DNA of 64,000 nucleotides. Source: Zygnema cylindricum. Its lineage: Eukaryota > Streptophyta > Zygnematophyceae > Zygnematales > Zygnemataceae. The number at the start of each line of letters is the position of its first letter. The stretch's first letter is position 1. The translations under genes were made by a program, and so were the position numbers. The notes beneath the pieces were generated by a model that had not been told where the DNA came from, ran no database searches, and worked only from the letters and a program-made list of their open reading frames with translations. The stretch spans positions 1 to 64,000 of the forward strand of contig JBBHKE010002350.1 in the NCBI GenBank assembly GCA_037447655.1. Reading direction: 5' to 3'. Positions 20,501 to 34,956 of the stretch are shown here, one piece after another.

Positions 20501-23500
20501 TGGCTAAACAAAAACTAAATTTTAACATGTTAAACTAAATTGCAACAAAAACTCAAGCAGTTGTTAGTGATAATATACTTTCCAGGTTACATATTCAAAA
20601 AGCTTGTAAAAACATAAACCGTTAAAAAAAAAACAGTTGTAATCACTTTGTTATGTTCAACAGAAATTGTCCTTTTACCTTTTACCTTTAGCAGACTCAT
20701 CGTTCTTAGTATGATACGACCATTACTAAATAAGGTCAACTTAGTACTTTTTTAGGTGAAAAACTAAACTTATTCAGCTCAAAACACAAAGTTAATATGG
20801 AACCCACCAAATCTGTGATAATTGTATGTGAATTAGACAATTAGACAACTGGAATGATTAGAAATTATAGCACAAATAAAAAATTGAAAGCAAAACCACA
20901 TTTATAGTAAAAAGGAACACACTAATAACAGTAGTGGGCCCAAAAATGGACCAATAATATGCAAGGGATGCATCCTCCAAATTGGTGTACTTCGTTTAAA
21001 TCTCCCTTTCGCACCTCTCCCTCAACTGTTTTTTCAAAAGAAAGAGAGGGATACAAAAGAAAGCGAGGGAGAAAAGAAAGAGAGGGAAGCCTCTAGCACT
21101 TACCCGGACAAGAGCTTTACAGAGGTCTAAATGACAGCGAATGAGTGAAAGGTCAACACTTCCTCGAAAAGGAGGAATTTGCTCTTTTGAGACGCCTGGT
21201 GGAACTCCTTTTTTTCGCCTCGATTTCTTGTCCTTACCTATATTTTTCCATAACAACATCCTCACAGAGGCATAAATATAGTTTCCACTCAAATTCCCAT
21301 TTAACTCAAACCGCAACAGATACAGAAAAAGCTTTCAGCCTACACAGAAAATATATTTCACTCTGTCCCTCTTCCTCTCCCTCTCTCTCTCTTTCGCTCT
21401 CTTTTTACCTCTCACACTCTCTCCCTTCAGTACTCTTTCTACTCTCTCACCGTACACCTCTCCCACTTCCTCTTATTGTACACCTTTGTCGATTAAAAAT
21501 GTCATACTGCAGTAAATGAGTCGATTCAAAGTCCCGTTATCACAAACATGCTTCATTTTGACATTTCTTTAACCTTGAAATTTTCAAAAACATGCTCCAT
21601 TTTGACATTCATCTAGCTTTGAGGTTTTCAAAGGAACAGAAATTGATGTTATTGGACACTATACCTTAAAAAAAAGATTGGCTTCTGCAATAGTGCCTTA
21701 CCCAATTGATAACTTCCTCAATATGTGTTCTGACGAGAACAATTTTGAAACAATTTTATGTTTTTTTTTTTCGTTTTGTCAACCTTTAAAATGATTTGCT
21801 TAAAATGATTTTTTGTGTGTGTGTGTGTCCAAGTATAAGGTTCACAGCTTCACCAGATTAATCAATATCACCACCAACATTTTTTTACATTTCTTCAAGA
21901 CAAGTGCATAACTTCCCTACTTTTAACCATCATTTTTAACCTTTGAAATAATGAGACAATAATGAAATAATAATGAAATAATATTGAAGTCTGTGCAGGA
22001 AGGCTCACCATACCAGCTCGATAACTTCCCCTACATTTCCCCTATCTATAGAATCTTAGAAAAAGTTTTTTTTTTTTATGTTTCTGAATTTTGTGAGTAA
22101 AAACTAACCGGAGTCGGTTCCACTAGTTTGACGATGTTGTCTTTCCCACCATGCCCTTTCGCGAGCTTCTACATTGTGAAGGAGAGTAGAAAGTACATGG
22201 TCCAAATACCTGCAAAGTCTTAACCGTGGACTTATAAATATACTGCTTCGCTACACCGTTCACTAAGGCATATACTCACTCACATTTTTTGGTCATGTTT
22301 TGGTAATCTTTTTAGTCATTCTTCCGTCATCTTTCGGTCATGCTACCTGATATGTGGTCAAATATCGGTTAACATGACCAAAAGATGACCAAAAGTTGAC
22401 CAAAACAATTGTGGCATTCACATTAAGCTTCCATGAAAAAAAAAAACCAGAAACCACATGAAAAAAACACGCTAAGAGTGGTATCCGGTATAGAGTACTT
22501 GTAGTAACTTTCAACAAATAGGCACCTAAAGTCAGCAAAGACTAGACCACACTACTGATTGTGAGGAATGCAGCAGCAAAGAGGACAAATTGGCTGAAAC
22601 ATTCATTTTGGTTGTAAACCTTAAAAATTTAAGCAATGCAACCTCGCAATTTACAACAATAGTAAAAAACATTTGTTTCTAACGCTTAAAAAATATAACT
22701 AATGCTCATCGTAATTTACTACACTGCCCATCGCTATTAGAGTTAATCACTCCAACTCCAGGTAGTGTTTAAATGACCCGAAATCGTAAATTAGTGTCAA
22801 TAACACTATTGAAGTAAGTGGCTTACAATAAGCCACGTAAAACCATAATATTTTTTTTTGTTAATTCTAATAAAGTGTCGACCATAATATTTCGATAACT
22901 CTAATAGTGATGGAAGGTGTACAATACTGAATGTGTGCTCCTTGTACATATTTTCTGAACCAAGAAATTAAAAGAGCAAACTGGAGAAAGACAAAACAGT
23001 TGGTTTGAACATTTACACAATTATGAGGTCAAATTGCAAGCGGGGACAACACCGTTCAAGTTTTTAGAGTTTTCAGGGCTTTTAGAGTTTAGTACGGTTT
23101 TGGGGGTTGTTACATAAAGTTGTATACTTCAAACAGACCTCTGGAATGAATGACTCGTTCTTCAACCATTGTGGAACTTGAAAAATATCACTGAGCATTT
23201 TTACGAAATGAACAAATATTGCCAGTAATAACAAGAAACCAGAAAAAAAGGAAAAAAAACGGTTTATGTCAATTCAAATTTGTCGCCGTTCATTTGAAAA
23301 GAGCCAACAAGAAGGAAGTGGGAGTAAAACTTTTTTACGGCAACATTGCACAAACCATTTTTAAAGTCCCTGCCCAATATTTTTGACAAGATAAAAAAAA
23401 AGGGGGTCGAAAAAAGGTAGATTCACGGGAAACCCATAGAGTGAAACCGAGCCTACAAATACACAAAGATCATCAAACGTGTACATCATCTTCTGAAGAG

Positions 23501-26500
23501 AAGGGAAGGGAAGGGAAAAGAAGGGAAGGAAAGAGAAGGAAAGGAAAGAAAGGAAAAACCGAGCCTACGAATACACAAACATCAAACGTTTGCGTCAGCT
23601 TATGAAGGGAAGGGAAGGGAAGGAAAGGAAGGGACGGATGTAAAGGAAGGGACATACCAAAAAATGCCACAGTATTCTGAAGGAGCATAAAGTTGAGTGT
23701 GAAAACCAAGCATGAGATAATGCCAAATACTCCGACAAGCCTGTTCTCCGGACCAACTGATAAGGAGACTGTCGGCCCACCAGCCCTGATATCAACCACC
23801 CATTTTGTTATTTTATTTTGTTTTAATTGTGTCAGAGATAAGCAAAAGTTTTTCATAATATCAACGACTACATATGCATACATATATGTGTGCTTTTCTA
23901 ATTATGTCAGCAATAAGCAAATGTTTTGATAAGAAGTGACACCTGATCAAGACCATAGATGTTTTTTTTTGCTTCCAAAAAAAAATATGTATTACATTGA
24001 AGGAGTTAATGTATTTCCTCCAGGTTTTAGATCAGGCTTACAGGCAAAGTCTAAGTATTCAGATGCCATAATGCTTACAACATGTTTTTTAACAACACAT
24101 TTTTCAGCTTATTATTTTTTGGCTTTAGAGCACTCAATTTTACCTTTTTTTTTGTTTTTCTTTTGGTTTTCTGCAAGCGGTTATAATATGAAACAACACC
24201 AACAATGCAATTTGTTGTGCTAACTCCGTGCCCGGTTGTTGCTACGTTCCCCACATATACATATATATATATATATATATATACATACATATACATACAT
24301 ATACATTGCATATGTATACATATGTGTGTGTGCGTGTGTGTGTGTGTAGATTTACAAACATATATACATACATATACATTGCCATTGACTTCAAAACATT
24401 TGAAACAAAAGGCGTGAAAGCGTCTATGATTTTAGTATTGTCATATAGTTTTACCAGTTTAACAGCTCCTGTCTGCACTATTTCCCTTTTCCCACACCTG
24501 AAAACAAACAACATTTCTTCACTTTTGGCCAAAAAAAAAGATGGGCAGCATGGGTACAAGTGTAAAAGACCTGAAAATAATTTGAGGAAACAAATGCGGC
24601 AAGAGCTTTGCTTCCTCCTGCTACTTCAGCCTGCAAAACCAGTTGTTACCCTCTTAAAACCCTAAAACATTCCACATAAACCCTACAAAACTCCCTTATA
24701 AGCCCAAACCTAAAAAAAAACAGATTCTGGCCTCTAAACTGTTTGCATAAATTGCTAAAAAAAACAATAAGAACAAAAGCTAGCCAAGGTTATAGAATTG
24801 GAGCGAAAACATATACAGAAGGAGAAAAAAATATATTTATAATCGAATCAATGCATACAAATTCGAGGGAAGAGGAAAAAACTGACAAGCAACATTTTTT
24901 ATCAATTTTAACCAGTTTTAACCGATTTTAACTGTTTTAACCAGCATCCTCATATACATCAACTTAAACACGAGCTTTGAATAAATATACCCGCTATATG
25001 ACCTATAAATAAATATACCCATTTATATGAGCCATAAATTTACCTCCTGAATGAGGTCATTCCAATCCGTAAGCAGTTTTGCGAGCTCCCTTCGCTGTCT
25101 CGAAAGATTACCGGTAAGGGAACGAAGCAGTTTTGATTCTACCTGTTTTCCAACAAAGAAATCGAATTACTTTCAGTCGACTTTCAAAGAAGTAGCATTT
25201 GGTATATTACAAGAAAAAGTAATCCGTACCTTCAGTTTGGTTAAACTCTTATCTGTTTCCCAACAAAAACTTACAATGAATTACATTGGGTCGACTCTCT
25301 AGGCAATTTGGTTTAAATGACAAACATATCTTACTCCCGTATCAGAAAATGACAACATATATTCTATCCCTAAAGTGAAAAAAACGAGAAAATTCCAATA
25401 TGTATTCTGTCCTAAAATGAAAAGAACAAGAAAATGCCAAAACAAAATCGGCTTTGGCATGAGATACTGCCAAAATATATTTTTGCGATAGAGAATTAAA
25501 CCACATGCTAGAAAAAACACGGTAGAGATTGCATCAGCAAAATAATGAGGCGAAAACAACCTAACATAACCAAATAAGGACGTAAGAATTTTAAATACAC
25601 ACAAACGGAAATCGTTTTGGATCGAACTGTACAGATTGTGCCCGCAACAAAATAAGGAGACGAAAAGAACCTAACTTACAGGATAAGGACATAAGAATTG
25701 TAATCATATCGACAGAAACCCATTTAAACCGGACGGTACAGACTGCGTCCGCAAAATAAAGAGGTGATTAAGCTCGACCTTTACCTGTTTTGCCCTAAAC
25801 GTTAACCATCAAAGGGAAGTATCCTTTCGTAATTCTTTCTCAAATGGAGAAAGAATTACCACGAACCCAATAAAGAATTAAAAAGAGTTACCTGCTTTGC
25901 CTTAACGGTGAAACATCCAAGCGAAGTATCCTTCCGTAATTCAAGTGGGAGTTTGAGAGTCTGGAATATTGCAGCTGAAGCCAGTTCCTCTGCAGTCTTA
26001 CCCTCCTGAGGAGATTGTCCCCATTGGAGAACTAATTGCTGCATATAAATACGGTTCCCAAAACCCCATTATTTAGTCGCCATTGTTTTGAGAGATGGGG
26101 AAATGAAAGCTATCAGAAAAAAAGCAGATTGTAGGAGAAAACAGCTCGGATGTGAGAAACGATGTGAAAAGTCTTGCAAAAACAAACTGCACATTTACAT
26201 AACGGATTCTCAGAAGTGCACTGTACTCTCAACTGAAGCCTTAACATACTGCATGTATATTGATCCATAATAGCAATCGCAGAAACTAATACTAACCACC
26301 TCCTCAACTCATTACGTCTCTCAACAATTTCTTGCGAGCTTTTCAACTTGCACAAATTGGTCAAAAACGTCGTCACAAAAAAAAAAAAAGAAACAAAAAT
26401 CCATTTTCTACCTGCAAGTGACAGCGTGCAATCGGACCCGGTAAATATTCTTGAAAGTCGACAAGGAACTGTTGAAGCTCTTGAAGTGATCCCGTGAGAG

Positions 26501-29500
26501 GACAGGAACAGACACGTTGTAGATCGCACAATAGTTTCTCGAATCTGTCAAGAGTCTATATGCCTCCTTCCCAAAAAAAACATTAAGATAGTTCTCTAGG
26601 CTCCCCACATGAATAACAAAAGTTAGTTCTCCAACTATTATTGCTCAAAGAACAATAATTTATGAGTAAACTTGTTATATAATTTCATCTACTATGAAGC
26701 TCTCCTCCACTTGTTAGCGATCCTCAGTAACCCATTAAGGGCAACTTGAAACACAATAATATTATTGCTACATACAACCGCATTAAAATGACTCAAGGAC
26801 GAAATTCAGACATCATCCTTGTTTCAAAGAAAGACGCAGAATCGCACTACTTTTAAAGTAAAGAAAAGTTCACATATTCCAGCAGAAAGATATCACTTAA
26901 AAATACCAAGCGAATCTATAAAGAAACGCAAACAAGACATGCACAGTAAAATCTAATATAACATGCAGTTTTTGCCCCATAAAATAAGACATGTCTTTAA
27001 GTCATATTGTTGTCTGTCTTCTCTAGTTGAAAAAACAAACCGACTAGAAACAACATATCCCAAAACCAAACACAAGTTCTTTGAAATCTCTTAAACGCTT
27101 CAAACATAAGATCCAAACTTAATGCAACATTAACGTCAATGTAAGCCGTAATAAAAAGTGCACGACTCCAAAAACAAGTGCCAATAAGAAAATAGAATAC
27201 GCATAATAGCATAATATGTAAAAGACAAACAATAGTTAACTACAAATTTAGGGGATGACGGTGATAAAAAGTGAAGAATAGCCAAAAAGCAAGTGCCGAT
27301 AACAAACCATAATAGCACAATAGCATACTATGTGACCATCGACTATAATCAACCACCAATTTAGTGGATAAAGGTTTTACGAAGTGCAGGAAAACCAAAA
27401 ACGAAGAAAAACTAAAAACAAGTGCCAATAATAAAACATAATATGCTATTGATATGCAAAACAAGTAGAAAACCGAATTGAAATTTAGTGGACAAAGGTG
27501 ATAAAAAGTGCTTGATAACCAAACAACAACAAAAAATAATATGCTTAATATGCATAATATGTAAATGCCAGATATAAATTTAGTGGATAAAGGGCAGGGC
27601 AGCGAGCCACCCACCGCCACCAACCTCGAGCCAGCTGAGAATTCGCATTGGTCGAGGAGGAGTGGGAGAGAGTAAATTTCGATTAACCATTTCGTCAAAT
27701 CCCACCGCTATCCTTCCCGAAGCCGTTGAGGAACCACCGTATTTCAAAAGATCGACTCCACAATCACCGTTTTTTTCTGACGGAAGTTTGCCATTGGAGT
27801 GAAGATTTGTTGTTAAGTTCACAAGCTGGTTATCAGATTGAGTCGGAGCCTGAGATGAAGATCCTTTAAGCTCGAGAGACGAGAACTTGGAGGAGTTATC
27901 GGATGGAGGCGAGGCTTCGGGATGAGAGGATATCGATGGTGTGAGAGAAGTGGCAGAAGAGGTTTCTGGAGATTTATCCTCAGACTTAATATCTGAATTG
28001 GGAATTTGAGAGGTCGTGGCTCGAATAACAGAAAGTTCTGCCAGAGCTCCCGCCAAGTGTTTTTTTGCAAGTTCTATACCTCTTCCTTGAGGTTTCTCCA
28101 TATTGGCCAATGCATAGAAAAGGGCCTGAGAAATTTGAAATTTAACAGGAGAAGAACCGAAAAACATAAGTGCAATGTTGGAAGCATCAGACTGTTGATA
28201 CAAAAGGACAAGTGATGAAGAAAAACAAGATCAACTTTCAAAGCATGAAAAGACAGCAAGAGAACCAAAAAACATAAGTGCAAAAATGTTGGAATCATCA
28301 GACAATTGATACAAGAGAATACAAACGATTAAGAAAAACAAGACTTACCTTTCGAAATCGAATGCGGGAAAGAAGAGCCCGACATAATTCCGGGTTCATC
28401 GTTGGTTCATCTTCAATCAGAATAGACTCGACTTGACCTGCCCCATCACGAGCCATTAAAAATCAATTGTTAGTCGAAGAGCAAACCAGTGTACAAACTT
28501 CACACATTTGGAGTGCCTTACTCTGATAAAACATTTACATACTCGTAATGTAACAGTCCAAGAAAGGGCTTCAATACTCGATATATCTTGCCATATGAAA
28601 GCAAGTGTTGAAAAATACGAAAGTGAATTCGATTTATCGTAAACCATCCTCGGTATGTTACAACACAATTATTGCATCGCAATATCCGAGCAAGAACACG
28701 ATTTGAAATGCACCATATATTAAGGGACACAGGCAATGTCAAATGAGAAGTCGTAGAGCCACAAAAAGTAAACATATTATCATTTGTAACGTTCCCAAGT
28801 GTATTGTATTCACGTTTTACATTCAAAATCTTACAAATGACATTTAAGGACAATGTTACTGTCAAAAAATAAAAGCCAACCTGCAAATTTGTGTTAGGTC
28901 ATGTTTCAAAAAGAACAATTAAGAGGTGACATTGAAAATCCATAAAGATCCCAACACTTCATGTCAAGTTAAATACTACTCTTAAATATGATGGCAAATT
29001 CATCATGAAGTCTGACGACAGTGAATTTTTGCATGACAAATACACCAATGTTCTCAAATATTTGGTCAATTTTTTGGTCGAGCTGACCTTGGACCATAAT
29101 CTACATTTTGCGTAGTGTCCCCTTCTTTACATAGTTCCTGCCCCTTCATGTACTTTATCAATAACCAAAAACGAAACTTGAACTATAGTTATGATTCTTC
29201 CAGTTGCGAGACCTGATCAGTTTGGCGCATTTTCTAAAAAAAACCACTTTGCTTTCATCAAAAAAGCATGCCTTTTGCTACTATGAGATCAATAAAGCAC
29301 TTGCATGTTTGGAATAATCTATGCTATATGAAAATGCACCACTTTGTGCAAATTCTAAAAGTCACAATGTCATACTAATATTCTGTTTGAAAAATTGGCA
29401 GTCGGTGATCAGGCTCCAAAGGTTTAAGGGGACACGGGGAAAGAGGGAGACAGATGGGAGAGAGAGGGGAGAGAGAAAGAAAGAGAGAGGGGGAAAGGGA

Positions 29501-32500
29501 GGGGGGGTGTGATGGAGTGATGAGAGGAAGAGGGAAGAGGGGGAGTCGCTGAAGGTGGCGACCAAAAGAATAAAAGCTGGCAAAGCCGGGTTGGTTTGCC
29601 ATCTTCCTCTCAAGTAATATGTTAGATAGTATGTACCGAATTGGATAAAGTGTGGAATATGTAATAGTATACAGTGGTTTGTATCCGACCCACAAGAGAG
29701 GACAGAGCAAGAAGAGTCATCCAAGAGGTCACGGTTACAATAGACCTAGTTTGACGGAATTGCAGGTGCCTGGTGATATTGTGAGTCTTTTTGAGTTAAT
29801 AAAGCTGTCGAATTTAGAATCATAAGTAGTATTCTAGAGATTTCTAACGTAGGAGGATTTTGGCCTCAGTAGAGACGTTATTGGAAATGAACAAGTGAGT
29901 CCGTGAAATCTCCTTGAAATCACGAGATCTATAAATTTTTGGGACATTACGAGGTACATGGAGGATTCTAAGGAATTATAGGTGGATTATGTAAGAATCT
30001 GGGAAATCAAGGAAAATGTCCAGAGAGTTTTTACATATTTCAGAAAATAATGAAGATTTCCTGGGAATTGAGGGGAAATGTGAAGGGATTTTGGAGGATT
30101 ATAGGGATGATGAAAAAAGGAGGGAGGGAGGGAGGGAGGGAGGGAGGGAGGACGAGAGGGAAAAAGGAAGGAATGAAGGAATGAAGGAATTCTGAAGAAT
30201 TGCCTGGATATGTCGAGGAATTATAGGAAATTTTAGGAGAAATTGCAAAATTTGGGGAAATCGTGGAAAATTTTGAGGAATTTTGAAGAATCTCTGGAAA
30301 GATGGGAAAAACGAGAAAATCAAAAATAATTGGGATAATTTGGAGATATGTTTTGGAAAATTAGGGAAATCTATGAGCGGGAAATTTGGGGAAAATCAAA
30401 GGAAAGTTGGGAAATCTTATGAAATTCAAAACCTGGGAAACTGCGGGAAACCTGAGAAAAATTGGAGAAATTTGACATCAAAATCTAGGAAAATCTGGCA
30501 GAATTTAGAGAAACTTAGGGAAACCTGGAAAAACCTGGGGAAATTGCAGAAAATTCAGAAAAAAATTGGGAAATTTTGATATGTACTATGCTTCTAGAGA
30601 CTTATTGATACATCAGGTTTTATAATTAAGGTTTTATAACTACATAATTTGCTTTATGCAGGTTCTAGTGAAGTTTCAGCTCACCGTTTTTGTAACTGTT
30701 TTTTCTTTACAATGATAGATTTTCAAACTTTGAGAAACCTTTCAATTTCCATTTCAATTTCGATTTGCTCTATTGCTTTGACAAGAATAGGATTTATTTC
30801 CGCATGGATATTGTGAGAGATTCGATTTCTGATGCCTCTTAATTCACTATATTTTAGGTAATCCTGTGAAACTTTCCTTGTTTATTTGGAAAAAACCACC
30901 ATAATTTAGACGAACTCAATTTCTGCTTCAACTTATGTAAAAATCTTTACTACACCGCCCATCGTTATTAGCATTAAGAATATATTGGTGTTAATTCGAA
31001 ATTAGAATTAATGTTACTAATTTAGAGCAAGGGAACAAGGCAGATTGTAGTCCACTTCCTTAAATAATGTTGTTAACACTATTTGTGATTTTTGGCTAAA
31101 AAAAGTCGCGACCAAATCAGTGTTATTATCTCCAATAACAATGAGCGGTGTAGTTTCTCAAAGTGCAATCCAAAGTGTTTCTAGTGTGTCTCTCTCGTGT
31201 GTGATTGTAAGTGTAATTTGAGTAACATTTTCATTTTTTATAAGTTTAATTAAATGGTTCTAAATTCCTCTTCAATTTTGGACTACATTGTAAGTTCAAT
31301 TTTGGAGTTGCCAAAATCCAGGTAATTGTACTACTGTTTCAAATGTTTAACTCCAACGGGATAAAGGAGGAAAATTGTCTTTTTTGAGACATGCGAATGG
31401 TTTTTTGAGACAGGCAACTGGTCTCCTTCCTTGGTTTTTCCCCAGCTGAGCCAGAATTATAAATGCAATTTTGGCCTCTTTCGTTATTTTTTGGGACCGA
31501 CAATTATGGCTGTGTTACGTCACTTATTCGGCTCGAATTACTCACAATTCTGGTTTAATTCAACGCATTTTTATGGCATAATTCTTTCATTAGCCTACGT
31601 GTAATAAGTCAATCGTTAACCGTTATTGGAGTTATTGTTGTATCACCTTAGTGGAGTTGTAGTATTGTACAAATTTAACAAAACGGAATGTAAGAAATAT
31701 GTTTGCCCTCATTTTTTGTTTGAAAATAGATGTTAAGAAGGTAGGACCTTGTTTTTGTTAGAAGATGAATTAAAACACACAAGTTTTCAGTTCTAATGAA
31801 TGTTGTTTGTTTAAAATTGATTTATAGTACACAGAGCTTCAGTGTGACTCCTCCCAGTTCCATTACCTTGATTTACGTTGTTTAAGTCTTGTTTTGACAA
31901 ATGTAAAACACCTCAATACTGATGAAAACAAAAAGAAAGAAAAGCTTACCATCTCCGGACTTTTGTTTAGTGGCTCCTCCTTTTACTGCCTTGAGTTTTC
32001 GAGAAAATAGCTCTTCCACAGCAAGTAGGCCAGCAAGACTTTTGCTGTCTGTGTCTCCTTCGAGGGGGAGCCCAAATGACGCTGTCACAAAGTCTTCTTC
32101 CTGCGATTTTATGATCAGTCATCAGTTATCAATTCTCAGATCAGTTCTCAGATCAGTCTGCCAGTTATTGGACCAGTTATCCATAACCACATCAGAGTTA
32201 TCGGATCCGTCATCAATTTTCAAATCGGACGCGGCAAACAACAGATGTGATTTACATGCTCAAACCAAAGTGTGTAACATGGTTAACGTCCACCTTTAGA
32301 TAATCGCCACTAAACATGATAGACCAGAAAAAACTGGAAAAAAACCGGAAAAAAAAAACCAAACCAAACCAAACAGGAAAAGAACCAATTTCCAACAAGT
32401 GATTAGACAACTGATTCATCTAAAGGTGTACACTGTGCTGCAAAAATTACATATGAAATAGATGAAGAAAATCTCCAAATTGTTAACTCTTAATGAGGAA

Positions 32501-34291
32501 TCAAATATATAATCAAAACCAGCAAATACACGTAAGATTGAGCAAGATATCATACATCCTATGTCATAGATCTTTAAGAACTAAGGAATGGTTAATGTTT
32601 ATCAACAACTTGAAGAAAGTCATCACCTTCTGCAAAGCACCGTTGATAAATGACTTGTTGCTTTGCATTCTAGCAGAAGAATTTGTAACACAACAACCTA
32701 TCCAATGGAATAGAATAAATAGGTAGACTTTAACATGCAAAACTTCATATACCGGCACTACATTTCGGGCAACCTTGGGAAACATTCATGTGATACCATC
32801 CTTTGACATAATGGGACAACTTACTACAGGAAATGGCTTAGAGGGGAAAACATTATTGAAACTTACCCGTGGATTACTCATGGTTTTGTGGCTAAACCAT
32901 GCGTAATCGTACACTTAAAAAAAAATTTGAGTACTCATATATAGAGTAACTCATGAAATTGTGCAACTACCCACAAAACGAAGGTACAATTCAATAGTGT
33001 AATTTCCCTGTTCCATTGCGAACATGTGTCCAATAATACAGGAAAAAACGCTAATAGAATGGAGCATGTGATCTACCAATTTTACCAAATAAAAGCAAAT
33101 AAAACTCTACCAGCCAGTCCAATGCTTGATTTAAATTCTCTACAATAACACTCAAAAAAAGAGTACAGGATCACCACATTTAAATTGCATAAACGTGGCT
33201 GGATTTTTGCTCCAAAAAAGGGGATGTTGTTTTACTATGTTATAAATTATTGACATAAGAGAACTTCCTGACAGGCTAGAAATTTTTTCATTCCTCCAGT
33301 GTGCCACTGCGAGGAAAATAAGGGACATATTCATCAATAGGGTGATCACACTATCGAAAACTACGCACATTTTGTGAATAATCAAACGCAAAAATTGCTC
33401 TTAAACTTGTACAAAGTGTATAATTACTCACGTTTTACTCACAAAATCTGAGTAATCTTTGATAGTGTGATCCCAAGAAAAAAAAGGAAAAAAAATATAT
33501 ATATATATTACCTCACGAACGTCAGCTTTACATGCGAGAGTTCGAATAATATTGCATGTTGCACGAACAGCCTTGCAGTGGGCATGTAATATCGAGTTTG
33601 GAGAGGTACGATCCACATCCAAAAGATAAATACATGTGAAGACAGTCTGAGCAAGAGAACTGCCATCGTGCCAAGTTGCCTGCATCAAACCAACACCATA
33701 AAAACAGAGAAAAAATTGAAGCACCGATGGATTTTACAATAGGATACCCTTGACCATAAAACATAAGGACTACAAAATAACTACTGTACTGTACATACTT
33801 GAAACGGACTATTGACTTAGGACGTACAGCACGGCGGGCATACCAATAAACCATAGTGGCACTACCATACGTCACAGAGTTTACAATTTTTTTAGGAGAC
33901 TTCTATGTGATGTCCGTTTTGGAAAAGGCATCGGAAAGGGACATGGAAAAAAATAACAAATGAGCCGTGATAACAAACAGTTAGTAAATTTTATTGTGCC
34001 AGAAATGGTTTTCAACTAAAATAGAATATGTACTTCGTACTATTAGTACTTGAACTATGTATAATACGAAATAAAATACATACGATACATGCACTTTGTT
34101 CTATGCCCTTGACTTGATCAAACACCTTACTCAGAAATTACCGAGAGCCATATGTCTGATGGTTCAGGTATTCGAGAGAGATTTCACAGATACCACAACA
34201 GAAATTACAGAGAACCTTATGTCTGATATATAATAACAGAGAGCCACCCTTCTGATAAATAATTAAAAATCTACATGTGTGTGAGAGACAT

Positions 34292-34367
<76 letters not shown>

Positions 34368-34917
34368 GATAACTCACCTCGCAAGCCATGAGGTGGTCCA
34401 TAACATCCAAAATTTGTGGCAAATATAAGTCAATGGGTGCCACACCAGCCGCTATCGCCTCATCAGCATTGCAAAACCCGGCAGTTGACATTCCCGCATC
34501 CATTTTTGGATCCATAATCTGAATACACATCAAACGGGATAATTCACAATATAAATGAATTATTAATAGATAATTATATATCGGTGTAAGAGCATAGTCG
34601 CCTGAAAAGAACAAGAACAGCCAGTGTGGTCATGCTTTAACTCCATTGGTTCCATTTAGCATCTAAACATGAAAAAAAACCCTGGAAACCCTGGAGGTCT
34701 ACGAAATTGACAGATTTCAAATACGCAATTATTGGCATATATATACATGCATATATATACTTATATATGTATGTGTGTGTGTATATATATATATGTATAT
34801 ATATGTATATATATATGTATGTGTGTATATATAAGTATATACAATATATATATGTTCATATATACACACACACATATATATACATATATACACATATATG
34901 TTTATATATATATATGT

Positions 34918-34956
<39 letters not shown>

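Noticed and set aside
24205-24665. Tyr/Ile/His-rich frames on both strands
   Set aside because: They are TA/CA microsatellite translations. The only supported coding here is NAA35 exon 11 (24630-24571).
28126-28203. Upstream extension of NAA35 exon 7 to the CAG near 28190
   Set aside because: It is a usable acceptor, but the added residues interrupt a gap-free match to the family across the 28437-28349 / 28125 junction.
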